A DNA stretch of 64,000 nucleotides from Salinibacterium sp. G-O1 (GTDB lineage Bacteria; Actinomycetota; Actinomycetes; Actinomycetales; Microbacteriaceae): the NCBI RefSeq assembly GCF_030063305.1, contig NZ_JASISV010000002.1, positions 558,001 to 622,000 on the forward strand, given 5' to 3'. The position numbers and the translations under genes were made by a program. The notes below the pieces were generated by a model. That model saw only the letters and a list, made by a program, of their open reading frames with translations, did not search any database and had not been told where the DNA came from. Shown piece after piece: positions 1-8,611 of the stretch (its first letter is position 1; each line of letters starts with the position of its first letter).

Positions 1-3000
1 GGGGTCATCACACCCGCAGCGCATGCCGCGAACGCGCCGGCGACCGCCGTCTTCACCGGCGGAAGCGGAACTGTTCTCGTCAGTGGCGAGCTTTACGCCA
101 CCACTGGGGCTGTATTGACGCTCACCGTGACCGCGCCAAGCGACACGATATGCCTTGACGTGAGCGGATCATTCACCACGCACGCCACCTCAACTTCACC
201 CAGATCCGTCTGGACGATGACCACGATCGCCGGCAGCGGCAGCGGGATTCGATCCATAACTGCCTCCGCGTCTCCCAGTGTCAACCCGAACGACAAGTGC
301 ACCGGTCAAGCTGCACTGGCAAACGCTTCATATATTCTCGACAACACCGGGCCGGTCGTAGCCGCTTCTCTGACCCCGGCGCCCAACGCGGCTGGCTGGA
401 ACAAAACGGCCACGACTGTTACGTGGATCGCGACCGACTCCGGCTCCGGAATCGGCAGCGGCCCGACTCCGGCATCGTCCATCGAGACGGCCAACGGCAT
501 CGTCGTCCGCCAAGCGACCGCGACCGACCGGCTCGGCAACGTCGGCAGCGGCTCTGTGACAGTGCGCATTGACAAGATCGCCCCGACCATTTCTGCGGCG
601 GAGACGAAGAACCCCGACGGCACGACGACCGTCTCCTTCACGTGCGACGACCCTGGCTCAAGCGGGTCGGTCTCCGGCATCACGAGCTGCCGCGCGGGAG
701 GGTCATCCACCAATTCCGTGACCGTGCCGCCAGGCACAACAGTGAGCGGGACCGCGACCGATGCGGCCGGAAACAGCACGAGCACATCGGTGACCGTCGC
801 CGCCGGAGACATCACCCCGCCGACGCTCACCGGCTCGCCGACGACCTCCCCCAACGGCGCAGGTTGGTATGCCGGCGACGTCACGATTCGCTGGAGCGCG
901 TCAGACAACGAATCGGGCGTTCCCGTCGCCCCCGCTGACACGACGATCTCCGGAGAGGGCGCGGGCTTGGCGAGCACGACCACGGTGACCAACGGCGCCG
1001 GACTCTCCACGACGGCGACGAGTTCGCCGCTGGTCAATATCGACCGCACTGCTCCGACAACAAACATCAGTGGAGGCTCCAACCTCTGGACCAACAACGC
1101 GGTGACGATACGCCTCACCGCGAGCGACAACCTCTCGTCGGTGGCGACCACCGAATACACCGTGGACGCCGGCGAGGTTCACACGGGCACGGTCTTCACT
1201 CTTTCGACCGAGGGCGATCACGTCATCACGTTCCGCAGCATCGACGGGGCTGGCAATACCGAAGCCGTCCAGACCGCGCGAGTGCGAATCGACACGACCG
1301 CTCCGACGATTAGCCACGGGTTCACACCTCTCACGTACGCCGAAGGCTCGTGGAGCAATTCAGCAATCACCGTCACCTTCACGTGTGAGGACCAGGGCGG
1401 ATCCGGGGTATCCGCCTGCACCGCCCCCGTCACCACCAGCGCCGAGGGCACCGTCAGCGTCGACGGTGTCGCGGTTGACGGGGCGGGCAATTCCGCAAGT
1501 GACACTGCCACCGTCAGGATCGACCTGACCGCCCCGGCAATCGCCGCCGCTTCGAGCGGAATCAAGAATGCTGCGGGCTGGTACAAGGAAAGTGTCACCG
1601 TCCGCTACGAGGTGAGCGATGCGCTGTCAGGGGTGTTAATTGCCCCCTCCGAGCACGTGTTGGGCGAAGGCGCTGGTCAGAGCACGCACGCCACCGCCGT
1701 CGACATGGCGGGCAACAGCAATAGCGCGGGCGTGTCAGACATCAACATCGACCTGACGCCGCCGCTGGTGGAGGGCACATTTGCCGGCGGATGGCACACC
1801 GATGACGTGACCGTCGACTGGTCTTGCACGGATGCCCTTTCCGGGCCCAGCGCGCAGCCGGACCAAACCGTTGTCACGGGTGAGGGCGGCAACCTATCCT
1901 CCACCGCCAGTTGCACCGACCTGGCCGGAAACATCTCTATCGCGACCGTCTCCGGCATCATGATCGACCGGTCGAAGCCCACCACTCAGGCGGTTGTCCC
2001 CGCGCCGCTGGAGAGCGGCTGGTACGGGCAGCCGATTTCGGTCACTTTCGTCGGAAGCGACAACCTGTCGGGAATCGCAGGAACCTACTACACGGTCGAC
2101 GGAGGTCCAGTCTCACGTTACGAGGGCGCGTTTGATTTCGCCGAGGAAGGCGAGCACACAATCGCATTCTGGAGCGTAGACGGCGCTGGCAACCGCGAAA
2201 GCGCTGCTGCGCCGCTGACGGTCAAGCTCGACACCAGGCCGCCGACGACAACGGTGATCAACCCGATCTCCCCCGCCCTCGGATGGTTCGTGACGAGCGG
2301 CATCCCGGTCGCGTTCCGCGCCGAAGATGACAGATCGGGCATCGCAGCGACCTACTTCTCGATCGATGGAGGGGAAGCCCTCGAGTATGGCGAGCCGTTC
2401 ACGGCCCAGCTGTCGACCGGCGTTCACTCTTTGGTCTATTGGAGCGTCGACCTCGCCGGCAACATAGAGGCACACACAGAAACCAATCTCGTCATCATTC
2501 AGGTTGACACAGACTCGCCCACGATCTCAGGGTCGGCCAGCCCGGCGGCGAATGGGTTCGGCTGGAATAACACCCCCGTTGATGTCGCATTCACCTGCGA
2601 TGACATTGGCTCGGGTGTCGTCGGATGCGCTGGAGGCACGACGCTCGCTAACGACACCGACGGACAGACGATTCGCGGCGAGGCCACGGATGCGGCAGGC
2701 AACAGGAGCCACGCTCTCGTAGGGCCCATCAAGATCGACCAGACGAGGCCGACGCTGACGGGCGTGCCGACGACAGATCCCAACGCCGCCCGGTGGTACA
2801 ACCGCGACGTCACTGTCCGGTGGGTAGGAGATGACGCGCTCTCTGGGATCGACCCCGGATCCCAACCAGAGCCCTCGATCGTGACGGGTGAAGGTCGGAA
2901 CCTTGGCGCTGGGCCGGTGACCATCCTGGACAAGGCTGGCAACGCGAGCGACGACGCGACGATCGCTGGAATCAACATCGACCGGACCGCGCCAGGCATC

Positions 3001-4569
3001 TCGGGGAGGCCAACCACGAACGCCAATGCCGCAGGTTGGCACTCGGGTGAGGTGACGGTCGACTTCCAGTGCACAGACGCACTCTCCGGCGTCGCCTCCT
3101 GCCCGACAAGCAAACTGCTCAGGGGTGATGGGCTGAATCAAAGTGTGACGAGCGACCCGGCCACCGACCTCGCCGGCAACGTGAGAACGGGAAACACCGT
3201 CGGCGGCATCAACATCGACGGGACAGCGCCGAGCACGACAAGCAACAACACGTGTACCGCGGTCAATGACTACTGCACAGGCCCTTTTGCGGATGTCGTG
3301 CTCACCGCGATCGATCAGATCGGGCTGTCCGGAGTGAAGGAGATCCGCTACAGCATCCATGACGACGTCGAGCAGGTCGTTCCCGGATCGAGCGCGACCG
3401 TGAGAGTTCCGCTGACCGATAGCGGAGCCGGAACTGTGCGCTACTACGCGGTCGATAACGCGGGCAACTCAGAGCAGGTGAACGCCGTTTCGCTGAAGTG
3501 GGACAACATCGCTCCCGCCGTCAGCCACAAGCTCGTTCCCGCGCCCAACGCCGCCGAGTGGAACAACGCGGATGTCACTGTCACGTTCACGGCGAAGGAT
3601 GACGACAAGGGATCAGGTGTCCACAGCGTCACCTCCCCGGTCACCGTGTCCACGGAAACCGGCGGGCTGGTGGTCACAGGCGTTGCACGAGACACAGCTG
3701 GAAATGTCGGCAGTGACTCCGTGACGGTCAAACTCGACAAGACCGCGCCGACCATCGCCGCGGCCATCACGCATGGCACGAGGACAGCAAGCGGGTGGTA
3801 CAACGGGCCAGTGACCGTCAGGTTCACCTGCGCGGACAGCCTGTCTGGCGTGGCGCTCTGCCCTGACGCGATCATTCTGGCCACCAACGGCGTGAACCAT
3901 GCGAGAGGCACTGCCACCGACGCTGCCGGGAACAATGCCTCCGCGAGCGTAGAAGACGTCTACATCGACCAGGAGAAGCCGACCATGACTCCGGCAGATG
4001 TCAACGTCGCTGGCGCCGGCTACATCCTGGGCGGTGTGCCTGCCGCACGCTGCACGGCCACCGACAGCTTCTCGGGACTCGCCTCCTGCGTCGTGACGGT
4101 CACCGGCGGAAACGCCAACGGAGTAGGAACTCACTCATACTCCGCAGTCGCAACGGACAATGCCGGCAACACCACCACGATCACCGGGACCTTCACGGTG
4201 AGCTACCGATTCGACGGCTTCCTGCAGCCGATCAATGACACGGCACACCAGATCGGCACCTCGACGAGCGTGTTCAAAGCGGGAAGCACCGTCCCGGTGA
4301 AGTTCCGTCTCAAGGACGCCGATGGCACCATCGTGGAGTCGGCGACGGCGCCGGTATGGCTTGCCCCGACCAAGGGCGGTGCGATGACAGCTCCCGTCGA
4401 TGAGACCGCGTACGCAATGGCCTCCGACAGCGGCAGCAGCTACAAATATGACTCGAGCGGGCGTCAGTTCAGTTACAACTGGAAGACGGGCTCGGGCGGC
4501 AACTACTGGCGCATCGGTGTCAAGCTCGATGACGGCCGGATCTATTACGTCAACATTGCGCTTCGGTAA
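1..4569 (+). CDS. Exported multi-Ig-repeat protein with C-terminal PxKF domain (5' partial)
   Basis: The frame is open to the first base, so the start lies upstream of the window. The first residues (GVITPAAHAANA) look like the end of a Sec signal peptide, so the protein is probably exported. About sixteen divergent Ig-like units of roughly 80-95 residues follow. Most carry a GWY/GWN..VTV..D..SG core and a D.AGN turn, as in bacterial Ig-like and OmpL47-type repeats. The last 120 or so residues (from about nt 4204) form a PxKF domain (core GSTVPVKFRL). No sorting motif or C-terminal membrane helix is seen; the protein ends VNIALR. A secreted or wall-associated stalk or adhesin-like role is inferred; the ligand is unknown. 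A TTG at 115 is only an internal codon. Confidence 0.85.
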   Translation, partial: GVITPAAHAANAPATAVFTGGSGTVLVSGELYATTGAVLTLTVTAPSDTICLDVSGSFTTHATSTSPRSVWTMTTIAGSGSGIRSITASASPSVNPNDKCTGQAALANASYILDNTGPVVAASLTPAPNAAGWNKTATTVTWIATDSGSGIGSGPTPASSIETANGIVVRQATATDRLGNVGSGSVTVRIDKIAPTISAAETKNPDGTTTVSFTCDDPGSSGSVSGITSCRAGGSSTNSVTVPPGTTVSGTATDAAGNSTSTSVTVAAGDITPPTLTGSPTTSPNGAGWYAGDVTIRWSASDNESGVPVAPADTTISGEGAGLASTTTVTNGAGLSTTATSSPLVNIDRTAPTTNISGGSNLWTNNAVTIRLTASDNLSSVATTEYTVDAGEVHTGTVFTLSTEGDHVITFRSIDGAGNTEAVQTARVRIDTTAPTISHGFTPLTYAEGSWSNSAITVTFTCEDQGGSGVSACTAPVTTSAEGTVSVDGVAVDGAGNSASDTATVRIDLTAPAIAAASSGIKNAAGWYKESVTVRYEVSDALSGVLIAPSEHVLGEGAGQSTHATAVDMAGNSNSAGVSDINIDLTPPLVEGTFAGGWHTDDVTVDWSCTDALSGPSAQPDQTVVTGEGGNLSSTASCTDLAGNISIATVSGIMIDRSKPTTQAVVPAPLESGWYGQPISVTFVGSDNLSGIAGTYYTVDGGPVSRYEGAFDFAEEGEHTIAFWSVDGAGNRESAAAPLTVKLDTRPPTTTVINPISPALGWFVTSGIPVAFRAEDDRSGIAATYFSIDGGEALEYGEPFTAQLSTGVHSLVYWSVDLAGNIEAHTETNLVIIQVDTDSPTISGSASPAANGFGWNNTPVDVAFTCDDIGSGVVGCAGGTTLANDTDGQTIRGEATDAAGNRSHALVGPIKIDQTRPTLTGVPTTDPNAARWYNRDVTVRWVGDDALSGIDPGSQPEPSIVTGEGRNLGAGPVTILDKAGNASDDATIAGINIDRTAPGISGRPTTNANAAGWHSGEVTVDFQCTDALSGVASCPTSKLLRGDGLNQSVTSDPATDLAGNVRTGNTVGGINIDGTAPSTTSNNTCTAVNDYCTGPFADVVLTAIDQIGLSGVKEIRYSIHDDVEQVVPGSSATVRVPLTDSGAGTVRYYAVDNAGNSEQVNAVSLKWDNIAPAVSHKLVPAPNAAEWNNADVTVTFTAKDDDKGSGVHSVTSPVTVSTETGGLVVTGVARDTAGNVGSDSVTVKLDKTAPTIAAAITHGTRTASGWYNGPVTVRFTCADSLSGVALCPDAIILATNGVNHARGTATDAAGNNASASVEDVYIDQEKPTMTPADVNVAGAGYILGGVPAARCTATDSFSGLASCVVTVTGGNANGVGTHSYSAVATDNAGNTTTITGTFTVSYRFDGFLQPINDTAHQIGTSTSVFKAGSTVPVKFRLKDADGTIVESATAPVWLAPTKGGAMTAPVDETAYAMASDSGSSYKYDSSGRQFSYNWKTGSGGNYWRIGVKLDDGRIYYVNIALR

Positions 4570-4657
4570 GGACGCGATGACAGGAACGCTGCCCGGCGCG
4601 ACCGGCAAGTGGAACCCGGCCGAGCCGGGCGGCCCGCACCAGGAAGGGGTCAGTGAC

Positions 4658-5023
4658 ATGCACGAAGCGCAATCCCCTGGGGGAATCGGCCGAGAAGCCC
4701 GCCCACGATGCGAGAGCATCGAATGGTGCGTCTCAGAACACGGCAGTACAGCGGGAGAGGAGGACTGGGTTCACGAGAGCGAGCCGTTTTCCGTCGCGGC
4801 CGGCGTGACCGCTCGATTGTGCATGTCGATCGATCCCGTCGTGGGAGCCCAGGACGGCCCCTACGTGGTTATCGATGTGGCCGTGGACTCGCCCGAGTAC
4901 ACCCTGGCCGAGGCCGAGGCCTTCGCTGCGTCGATGACAGCACTCGCCCGCCGAGGTGCCGTCGCTGTTGGATCGGGTGCTACACATCCCGTAACAGTGC
5001 AAATGCGCCGTCACGGTCTTTGA
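4658..5023 (+). CDS. DUF6907-like small protein
   Basis: This 121-residue protein has an N-terminal Cys/His cluster (CESIEWCVSEH, then a His about 14 residues on). A beta-rich segment and the helix YTLAEAEAFAASMTALA follow. That layout resembles the actinobacterial DUF6907 family, whose function is unknown. The start at 4658 is chosen because AGGAAGG at 4641-4647 gives a good ribosome binding site; an in-frame ATG at 4577 has none. The gene follows the PxKF gene closely and its 3' end runs 44 nt into the 3' end of the opposite-strand response regulator. Family assignment rests on pattern only. Confidence 0.6.
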   Translation: MHEAQSPGGIGREARPRCESIEWCVSEHGSTAGEEDWVHESEPFSVAAGVTARLCMSIDPVVGAQDGPYVVIDVAVDSPEYTLAEAEAFAASMTALARRGAVAVGSGATHPVTVQMRRHGL

Positions 5024-5627
5024 CGGCGAGTTTTCGGAGTACCGCGGATACGTGCACCCTGACGGTCGTCGGCGACACAAAGAGTCTTTTGGCGACTTCG
5101 TCGGTAGAGATCCCCTGACTGAGCATCTCCATGACTTCCCATTCCCGCGGACTGAGCCTGCTGGCCGCCGAGGACTTGCGGGCGAATCGCTGGTGCGAAG
5201 GCCCGCGAAATTCCTCGAGAACGCGCGTGACGAGCGCGGGCGGCATGGCAGCCTCACCCGCGATGACGGATCGCAGTGACGCCGGGATCGCCTCCGGATC
5301 GGACGTTTTGAGAAGGTAGCCGGAGGCACCTGCGCGCAAAGCATCGAATAGGTCGTCGTCCTGATCCGACTGCGTCAGCATGACGATCGCGACTTCTGGC
5401 AACTTCCTGCTGATGTGCTGGGCGGCATGGATTCCATTGCCGGGCATGTGGATATCGAGCAGCACGACGTCTGGCTCGTGCTCGACAGCGAGCCGGATCG
5501 CATCGGCGGCGCTCGCGCCTTCCCCACAGACCACGCATCCGTCCGCTTCCAGCACGCGGCGGATGAGCGAGCGAATGGGCGCGTGATCGTCGGCCAGAAC
5601 CACCCGGATGCTGCCAGCGCTCACCAC
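4980..5627 (-). CDS. NarL/FixJ-type response regulator
   Basis: The 215-residue protein has an N-terminal receiver domain with acidic pocket (ADD near residue 13), phospho-acceptor Asp58 in DVVLLDIHMPG and the conserved Lys in LLKTSD near 108. A C-terminal LuxR-type helix-turn-helix begins LSPREWEVMEMLSQG. It is the DNA-binding output partner of the kinase just upstream: the kinase stop and the start here overlap (GTGGTGA; start GTG at 5627 or 5624). Target genes cannot be read from the sequence; the neighbouring exported Ig-repeat gene is a candidate only by position. Confidence 0.9.
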   Translation of the reverse strand: MVSAGSIRVVLADDHAPIRSLIRRVLEADGCVVCGEGASAADAIRLAVEHEPDVVLLDIHMPGNGIHAAQHISRKLPEVAIVMLTQSDQDDDLFDALRAGASGYLLKTSDPEAIPASLRSVIAGEAAMPPALVTRVLEEFRGPSHQRFARKSSAASRLSPREWEVMEMLSQGISTDEVAKRLFVSPTTVRVHVSAVLRKLAVKDRDGAFALLRDV

Positions 5628-7177
5628 TGCACCGCCACCCGGCTCCCGACGCCCGCTTCAGAGGTGATACGCACTGCGCCCGGCAACGCGCGGCCACGCT
5701 CTCGCATGCTGACGAGACCGTACCCGAGTCCGGCCGCACTCGCCGACTGAACGTCGAAGCCGGTTCCGTCATCCGCGATGGTTAGCTCTCGTTGGCCGTC
5801 AGACTGGCTGAGTGTGACCTGCACTCGGGTCGCGTTCCCATGATGGATCGCGTTTGAGACGGCCTCGCGGGTTATTCGAGTCAGCGCGTGCTGCTTTTCT
5901 GAGTCGACGACGATCGAGTCATCGAGGTCGACGACGAGCTGGAAATGGTATCTCTGGGCCAGCTCCGCCAGCGCGCGGTGCAAGTTCGAGCTCAGCGATT
6001 CCTCGCTTGTGCAACCAAGGGTCTGAACGGCGGATCGCGCTTCGTCGAGCGCGCGATCGCACGCCCCGACGATGTGCTTGCGGCACTCCTGGTCCCCGTG
6101 GATGGACTGGCCTTCCATCCTGATGTACGACAGTTCCTGGATGACCCCGTCGTGTATCTCGCGGGCGAGACGCAGACGATCATTGTGCAAGGCAGCCTCG
6201 ATGTGCGAGGTCGACGCTCTCCGGAATTCGCCGACCGCTCCCACCAGAAGCAGCAAAGACGATCCCAGGCCCAAAATGTTTCCGACGTGGAACCAGTCGG
6301 AGTACACGGTCGGGACGATGGCGTAGGTAACCTGCGCGAACGCCCCCAGCGCACAAGCCGGAGCGAGCCATCGTAGGAGTTCGTTTCCGTGGCGCGCGGC
6401 CTGCACGGCAAGAGCGACAGACGCAGCCGCAAGCCCTACCGCCCCCACGATGTGCGCAGTGACGAGTATTCCCAGCGCTGCGGTCGGCTGAGAGGCATCC
6501 GCGCCCGTGACCCCGTTGGGCACAGCTGGCAGCTGCGGGCCCACTAGCAGCACGAGCGAGCCCACGCCCACCATCACTGCCACGGGCAATCCCCCGACGA
6601 GGTACCACGGCAACGCTCGCGTGGCGAGCCGTCTACCTAACACCACTGCGGCGGCGATTGTGATTATCCCAACGACTCGCAGGCTCACACCGAACCACAC
6701 ATCGAAAGATTCGACGGGCAGTGCGGCTACTGGCTGCTCTGCGACCATGACGAACTTGCCTGCCGCGATGAGAATGAGCCCCTGGGCGAACCAGAAGTCG
6801 CGAAGTACGCGTCTGCGCATAAAGCGACCGTGAATGACACCCGCCGCAGCGAGTGCGATGCACCCTTGCACCGAGCCCATTGCTGGATGCAAGGAAGGGT
6901 TGTAATAGCTGATTGCGCCGAAGGGTGCCCAGAGCATGAGTATTGTCGCGGCGAGGCCGAGAGCCCAGGATGCGATGACGGACCGCCATCCGGCTAACCG
7001 CGCAATGAGCGCGCGGGAGCGGGTCGCGATGCGCTCGTGCGCCGCAGTCGATGGCTGCGTGTGGGCGTGCCTTGGCGACCGCGGACGGGCGAAACCGGAG
7101 AGACTGAACCTCACGGGTGAGTCCAGCACCGAGTCGAATACCTGCGGGAAAAACTTCGTTGTTCTCACTACGGCCAT
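5621..7177 (-). CDS. Membrane histidine kinase, HisKA_3 (DesK/NarX type)
   Basis: The 518-residue sensor has about eight hydrophobic helices between residues 60 and 335 (for example VIASWALGLAATILMLWAPF and ILGLGSSLLLLVGAVGEF) with little extracellular sequence, so it may sense membrane state or a small lipophilic signal. A HisKA_3 dimerisation domain follows, with the phospho-acceptor His in AREIHDGVIQELS near residue 340. The HATPase_c domain has the N box NAIHHGN, then IADDGTGFD and GYGLVSMRERG. Start ATG 7177 is preceded by a weak AAGG. It is translationally coupled to the response regulator. Confidence 0.9.
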   Translation of the reverse strand: MAVVRTTKFFPQVFDSVLDSPVRFSLSGFARPRSPRHAHTQPSTAAHERIATRSRALIARLAGWRSVIASWALGLAATILMLWAPFGAISYYNPSLHPAMGSVQGCIALAAAGVIHGRFMRRRVLRDFWFAQGLILIAAGKFVMVAEQPVAALPVESFDVWFGVSLRVVGIITIAAAVVLGRRLATRALPWYLVGGLPVAVMVGVGSLVLLVGPQLPAVPNGVTGADASQPTAALGILVTAHIVGAVGLAAASVALAVQAARHGNELLRWLAPACALGAFAQVTYAIVPTVYSDWFHVGNILGLGSSLLLLVGAVGEFRRASTSHIEAALHNDRLRLAREIHDGVIQELSYIRMEGQSIHGDQECRKHIVGACDRALDEARSAVQTLGCTSEESLSSNLHRALAELAQRYHFQLVVDLDDSIVVDSEKQHALTRITREAVSNAIHHGNATRVQVTLSQSDGQRELTIADDGTGFDVQSASAAGLGYGLVSMRERGRALPGAVRITSEAGVGSRVAVQW

Positions 7178-7258
7178 GGAGAGCCTTGGTTCGGGTCATC
7201 GTGGCGTTCGGTTAGCCACGTCGGGTGAAGAGAGTCTAATGAGAATATGACAGCTCCA

Positions 7259-7280
7259 TTGTCCCCCTTTCGGGGGACAA
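7259..7280 (-). other. Stable hairpin with GAAA loop upstream of the kinase gene
   Basis: A 9-bp perfect stem (TTGTCCCCC with GGGGGACAA) closes a 4-nt loop that reads GAAA (GNRA type) on the minus strand. It lies about 80 nt upstream of the kinase start in the 256-base gap between that gene and tRNA-Asn. There is no U-run, so it is not a convincing terminator. It may lie in the kinase 5' leader or mark an upstream regulatory site. The rest of the gap shows no gene. Confidence 0.4.
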
Positions 7281-7394
7281 AACTCGCTTTCCTGCGATCG
7301 ACGCGACGGAAGCAGCCAGTATCGGCCTGCGGCGAGACGCCGCTCGAGTGTGTCCACTCCGGCGGCAATTGGCTAAAACGTGGCCTCCGATGAC

Positions 7395-7430
7395 AAAAAA
7401 TCCCCGTACTTCCGGGGAAGTACGGGGATT
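7395..7430 (-). terminator. Intrinsic terminator of tRNA-Asn
   Basis: A perfect 15-bp inverted repeat (AATCCCCGTACTTCC at 7399-7413, complement at 7416-7430) is followed on the minus strand by a run of six T (A-run at 7395-7400). It starts four bases beyond the 3' end of tRNA-Asn, so it most likely ends that transcript. Confidence 0.85.
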
Positions 7431-7433
7431 AAG

Positions 7434-7506
7434 CTCCTCGACTTGGACTCGAACCAAGAACCTGCCGATTAACAGTCGGCTGCTCTGCCAATTGAGCTAT
7501 CGAGGA
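7434..7506 (-). tRNA. tRNA-Asn (GTT)
   Basis: The minus-strand sequence folds as a 73-nt cloverleaf: acceptor stem TCCTCGA/TCGAGGA with discriminator G, D arm TAGCTCAATTGGCAGAGCA, anticodon loop CTGTTAA with anticodon GTT, and T arm with GGTTCGAGTCC. No CCA is encoded. It is transcribed alone, with its own promoter-like sequence and a terminator directly downstream. Confidence 0.97.
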
Positions 7507-7524
7507 TTGGCATTTAGCTTGGCT

Positions 7525-7552
7525 ACTTTACCAAAGGTTGCGGGTTCACCAA
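7525..7552 (-). promoter_or_regulatory. Putative promoter of tRNA-Asn
   Basis: Minus-strand TTGGTG (7547-7552) and TAAAGT (7525-7530) are separated by 16 bases and lie 18 bases before the mature tRNA 5' end, which fits a sigma-A-type -35/-10 pair. Evidence is by consensus only. Confidence 0.45.
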
Positions 7553-7590
7553 ATCGAGGTACAAAATGACGCCATTTCCCCGTGCCGCCG

Positions 7591-8607
7591 TCAGTATCCG
7601 GCGATGGGATCGACGACCCCAACGAAGGCGCCATCGCCCAGCAGTGCTGCGACATTTGTCCGGATTCGCTCCGCAAGCAGCGGTTCCGTCATCTCCGGCG
7701 TGTCTGCGGTGTGAGAGGTGATGACGATCCGCGGGGCGGTCCACAACCGATGCTCGTCCGGTAATGGTTCGGGCGAGGTGACGTCCAGACCTGCGCCGAC
7801 CAGGTGTCCGGCATTGAGAGCGTCCACCAGTGCATCCTGATCGATGAGTCGACCTCTCGCGATGTTCACCAATGCGGCGCTGGGCTTCATGGCCGCGAGC
7901 TGTTCGGCTCCGATGAGATGCTCGGTCTCCCCCGTCGCCGCCGCGGCAAGGATCACGACATCGGCCTCCGGAAGCACGTCCATGAGCCTGGATGCCGCAA
8001 CCGTGCGCCGCGCTCCGGGAACCTCGCCCGACGTGCGTCTCACAATCGTCACTGAGACCTCGAACGGGGCGAGCAGGCGCATGATCTCGATCGCGATGCC
8101 GCCAGCGCCCACAATGACCACCTCGCGGCCGTACAGCGAGATGCCTGTCTTCGGCCTGGCCCAGCTGTTCGACCTCGACTTGCTGGGCAGGCTCCTCATC
8201 ACGGCCAGCGTCAGGGCGACAGCGTGCTCGGCGACGGGCTCGGCAAACGAACCCTTTGCGCTCGTCCACAACGGAAGCTCCCGATCGCCCTGCGCCTCGA
8301 ACAGCCCGGCAAAGCGTTCGACGCCGGCCATGGGCACCTGCACCCATTCGATCGAGGGATGCGCCGCCAGCACGGCACCGAGAGCCTCTCCATCGATGTT
8401 GAGCCAGACCACACCCCGCGTGTTGGCATCGAGCGGACCAACCTCACCACCACCCTCGCGAACCGCCGCAGCGAATCCGTCGTGGTCGAAGGGAAGCACC
8501 GCGATCGGGCCAACTGTGGGGCGCGTGCCGCCGATCGGTCGCGCGTCGGCGGCGACCGGGTCTCGGTGCTGTCCGGGCTCGCGAAAAGTCAGTTCAGCCT
8601 CGCGCAC
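7591..8607 (-). CDS. D-isomer-specific 2-hydroxyacid dehydrogenase
   Basis: This 338-residue NAD(P)-dependent oxidoreductase is of the phosphoglycerate/glyoxylate reductase superfamily, which interconverts 2-oxoacids and D-2-hydroxyacids. The Rossmann motif is VGAGGIAIEIMRLL; catalytic candidates are Arg in NIARGRLID, Glu in SPEPLPDEH and His in ITSHTADTPE. The substrate cannot be predicted. The GTG start lies 4 bases after the stop of the upstream ABC ATPase gene, so it is the last gene of the oligopeptide transporter operon and may act on imported material. The first 25 or so residues are not family-typical, so a later start is possible. Confidence 0.85.
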   Translation of the reverse strand: MREAELTFREPGQHRDPVAADARPIGGTRPTVGPIAVLPFDHDGFAAAVREGGGEVGPLDANTRGVVWLNIDGEALGAVLAAHPSIEWVQVPMAGVERFAGLFEAQGDRELPLWTSAKGSFAEPVAEHAVALTLAVMRSLPSKSRSNSWARPKTGISLYGREVVIVGAGGIAIEIMRLLAPFEVSVTIVRRTSGEVPGARRTVAASRLMDVLPEADVVILAAAATGETEHLIGAEQLAAMKPSAALVNIARGRLIDQDALVDALNAGHLVGAGLDVTSPEPLPDEHRLWTAPRIVITSHTADTPEMTEPLLAERIRTNVAALLGDGAFVGVVDPIAGY

Positions 8608-8611
8608 AGTG

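Noticed and set aside
1677-4719. Long minus-strand frames under the Ig-repeat gene
   Set aside because: They are shadows of a GC-rich coding strand, with repetitive Val/Pro/Arg-rich content and no motif.
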